14,837 nt of DNA from Aestuariicoccus sp032586235 (GTDB taxonomy: Bacteria; Pseudomonadota; Alphaproteobacteria; Rhodobacterales; Rhodobacteraceae), in NCBI RefSeq assembly GCF_032586235.1, contig NZ_JAWHTD010000065.1:1-14837 (forward strand). The letters are read 5' to 3'. This document shows positions 14,001-14,837 of the stretch, piece after piece. The first letter of the stretch is position 1, and every line of letters starts with the position of its first letter. The notes under the pieces are model-generated. The model was not told where the DNA came from, did not search any database, and saw only the letters and a program-made list of their open reading frames with translations. The position numbers and the translations under genes were made by a program.

Positions 14001-14837
14001 ATCGTCATCCTCGTCGCCCGCCGTCAGATCGGGGCCGGAGGTCAGCGTCAGATCGGTCGATCCCTGGGCGATTTCATCGACCAGCGACACCGAGGTCAGG
14101 CTGACATTGCCCTCGTTCGCGACAGTGATCGTGTAGGTCAGCAGGCCCGGCTCGGAAATGCTGTCCTGATCGACGGTCTTGCTGAGGCTGAAGGCCGCGT
14201 TCGGCGCCAGGTCGACGGCGGCTTCGGCCACGAGATCGCCGATCTGGCCACCGCTCACCGTCGCCACGTTGTCCATGTCGCCATCGCCGCCGCCATTGTC
14301 GTCAAGATCGCTCTGCAGCACCGCGTAAGAGGTGTCGAAGACCGCCTCTTCTCCGGGCTCCAGCACGGCGATCACCTCGTCCAGACCGGTCAGCGGGTCG
14401 GTCACCGACAGATCGGTCAGGCTGACGTTGCCGGTATTGGTGACGACGATCTGATAGGTGACGATATCGCCGGCCAGATCGAGAACCCCATTGCCGGCCG
14501 CATCGACAGCCGTGACGGACTTTGTGATCGTCGCCGCCGGCACCGCGCCCAGAGGCTCGTCATGGTCGTCGGTGTCGCTCACCGTGCCGCCGGCCGGGGT
14601 CGTCCCGCTCACCTCGGCGGTGTTGAGGTAGTTGCCCGCGTCGATATCCGCCTGGGTGATCGCATAGGTCGCCGTGAAGGTCGTGGAATCCACCGCGCCC
14701 GGCGCCAGGCTGGCGATCGGCCCGCCCAGAACGCTCACGCCCGGGTCGCTCAGGGTCACGTTCGTCAGCGTCACGTTGCCGGTGTTCTCGACCGTGAAGC
14801 CGTAGGTGATCACGTCGCCCGGCGTCGCAACGCCGTC
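11049..14837 (-). CDS. Giant DUF11/DUF7507-repeat surface protein with SdrD-B-like and OmpA-like C-terminus (5' end beyond window)
   Basis: The frame is open to the right edge, so only the C-terminal 1262 residues are seen; the signal peptide is missing. Numbering below starts at the GTG at 14813. Residues 1-890 are about eight DUF7507/DUF11-type beta-sandwich repeats, each with YTITVTNTG, LTDVTVDDPL, a Gly-Asp loop, ETWxYTATY and NVVTV elements. Residues 324-656 are three near-identical units. About 903-1010 is another DUF11-like module, ending IQPGVYVNVA. About 1025-1163 is SdrD-B-like (FNDRNGNGYQD; GVRVVTTTGKIVTTDQYGRF) with a Gly/Pro-rich insert. The last 90 residues look like a degenerate OmpA-like domain (FEPGTNTPTPAFVAAL; IARARMAQVERIV). 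The repeats are very acidic, with one Lys and no Arg per unit. It is predicted to be secreted and surface-exposed, with adhesion or fibre functions common in this class. It lies just upstream of the barrel gene in the same direction, a probable operon. Confidence 0.85.
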   Translation of the reverse strand, partial: DGVATPGDVITYGFTVENTGNVTLTNVTLSDPGVSVLGGPIASLAPGAVDSTTFTATYAITQADIDAGNYLNTAEVSGTTPAGGTVSDTDDHDEPLGAVPAATITKSVTAVDAAGNGVLDLAGDIVTYQIVVTNTGNVSLTDLSVTDPLTGLDEVIAVLEPGEEAVFDTSYAVLQSDLDDNGGGDGDMDNVATVSGGQIGDLVAEAAVDLAPNAAFSLSKTVDQDSISEPGLLTYTITVANEGNVSLTSVSLVDEIAQGSTDLTLTSGPDLTAGDEDDDGTLDVGETWSYTATFAADQDVVDQAEDVTNTVTVGFAEAPSQSDDATTAIAPVYGMDVAKTVDIAEISEPTLLTYTITVTNTGTAALTDVTLDDPLTEDEALTSGDTDEDGVLDVGEVWIYTATYDVTQDDIDAAEPITNVVTVTVPEIEEPVEGETETEVTPVYSMDVAKTVDIEEISEPTLLTYTITVTNTGTAALTDVTVDDPLTEDEALTSGDTDEDGVLDVGEVWIYTATYDVTQDDIDAAEPITNVVTATVPEIEEPTEGETVTEVTPVYGMDVAKTVDIAEISEPTLLTYTITVTNTGTAALTDVTVDDPLTEDEALTGGDTDEDGVLDVGEVWIYTATYDVTQDDIDAAEPITNVVTVTVPEIEEPVEGETETEVVPVYSAEIVKTVDAEEVDGPTLLTYTLTVTNTGTAALTDVVVDDPMTEDEALTSGDTDEDGALDVDETWVYTATYQVTQEDIDANEPIENVATLVTAETPEPVEGSVTVEVIYEPSLTIEKVASEEEVDAEGPIDYTITLVNTGNVTLTSVDLTDVTTQGSDEGDVNIPLSEELTLTEGDIDEDLALDVGETWVYSASVAVTEEMLQVGREEITNVATVTTSELPDPLSDEAVVEVIVQITEPTGSTDFTLTKAALVSTTRAGELVPWVIEITNNSATNSGTVTLRDILPAGFYFREGSASIDGEEASPHLSGNTITFAPIDVAPATTVTVRLSSFVSSSIQPGVYVNVARILDPSLKARAKVVVLAEPVFDCGTVIGKVFNDRNGNGYQDGPSSGPAIPRGFVANDDIYFGGKGGKGAKYAPPPAPVDEPGIPGVRVVTTTGKIVTTDQYGRFHVACADLPRDIGSNFTMKIDTRSLPAGYRLTTENPRTVRLTAGKMTKLNFGVSISRLVRVDINEKAFEPGTNTPTPAFVAALQRTIVKMADEPSTVRISYLLGEDSRQIARARMAQVERIVKQLWRTNGEYKLLIEKTVQLPRKSG
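12516..13844 (-). repeat. Tandem 333-bp coding repeats (111 residues each), three near-identical plus one diverged
   Basis: Units lie at 13512-13844, 13179-13511, 12846-13178 and, diverged and one residue shorter, about 12516-12845. Each encodes a 111-residue module starting VYGMDVAKTVD or a variant and ending EGETETEVTP or similar. The first three differ only at scattered single bases; the block around the EF-hand loop and WIYTATYDVT is the same in all three. All stay in frame. Such similarity implies recent duplication or gene conversion, and copy number is likely to vary between strains. Confidence 0.95.

Overview
The window is a GC-rich stretch of a bacterial chromosome. Gene content points to an alphaproteobacterium, most likely a marine Rhodobacteraceae (Roseobacter-type). 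The pointers are a tight etfB-etfA pair, a nearby 3-hydroxybutyryl-CoA dehydrogenase, a DUF6473 protein, a FYDLN-type (TIGR02300) acidic protein and a tRNA-Ala. The lineage is inferred from these families and from composition, not from a search.

Left part (about 1-3905): acyl-CoA and electron-transfer metabolism. etfB and etfA overlap by one base and encode the two subunits of electron transfer flavoprotein. A hairpin that includes the etfA stop codon and then a strong bidirectional terminator close the unit. Facing it is a DUF6473 gene, with traces of an SGNH-hydrolase-like layout. Divergent from that is the 3-hydroxyacyl-CoA dehydrogenase gene. Its beta-oxidation/PHB step is in the same area of metabolism as the acyl-CoA dehydrogenases that reduce ETF.

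Middle part (3906-7367): a 144-bp element with perfect 22-bp inverted ends lies between converging genes. A leftward run follows: a YgjP-type metallopeptidase-like gene, a GntR/FCD regulator with a TGTGATCACA palindrome just before its start, and a CPA-type cation/proton antiporter. Divergent from these is the FYDLN-family gene, then tRNA-Ala(GGC) with an encoded CCA. Three terminator-like hairpins separate these units.

Right part (7368-14837, half the window): two very large leftward genes for a predicted cell-surface pair. The upstream gene, cut by the right edge, encodes at least 1262 residues. It has many DUF11/DUF7507-type beta-sandwich repeats, three of them near-identical 333-bp tandem copies. 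These are followed by an SdrD-B-like domain and a degenerate OmpA-like C-terminus. Most repeats carry a canonical 12-residue EF-hand-type calcium loop. The downstream gene encodes a 1185-residue exported protein with periplasmic-type domains and a long beta-barrel region ending in phenylalanine, as outer-membrane barrels do. The likeliest reading is a calcium-stiffened surface fibre and its dedicated outer-membrane partner. This pair, placed just beyond a tRNA gene, is the best candidate here for a poorly described system.
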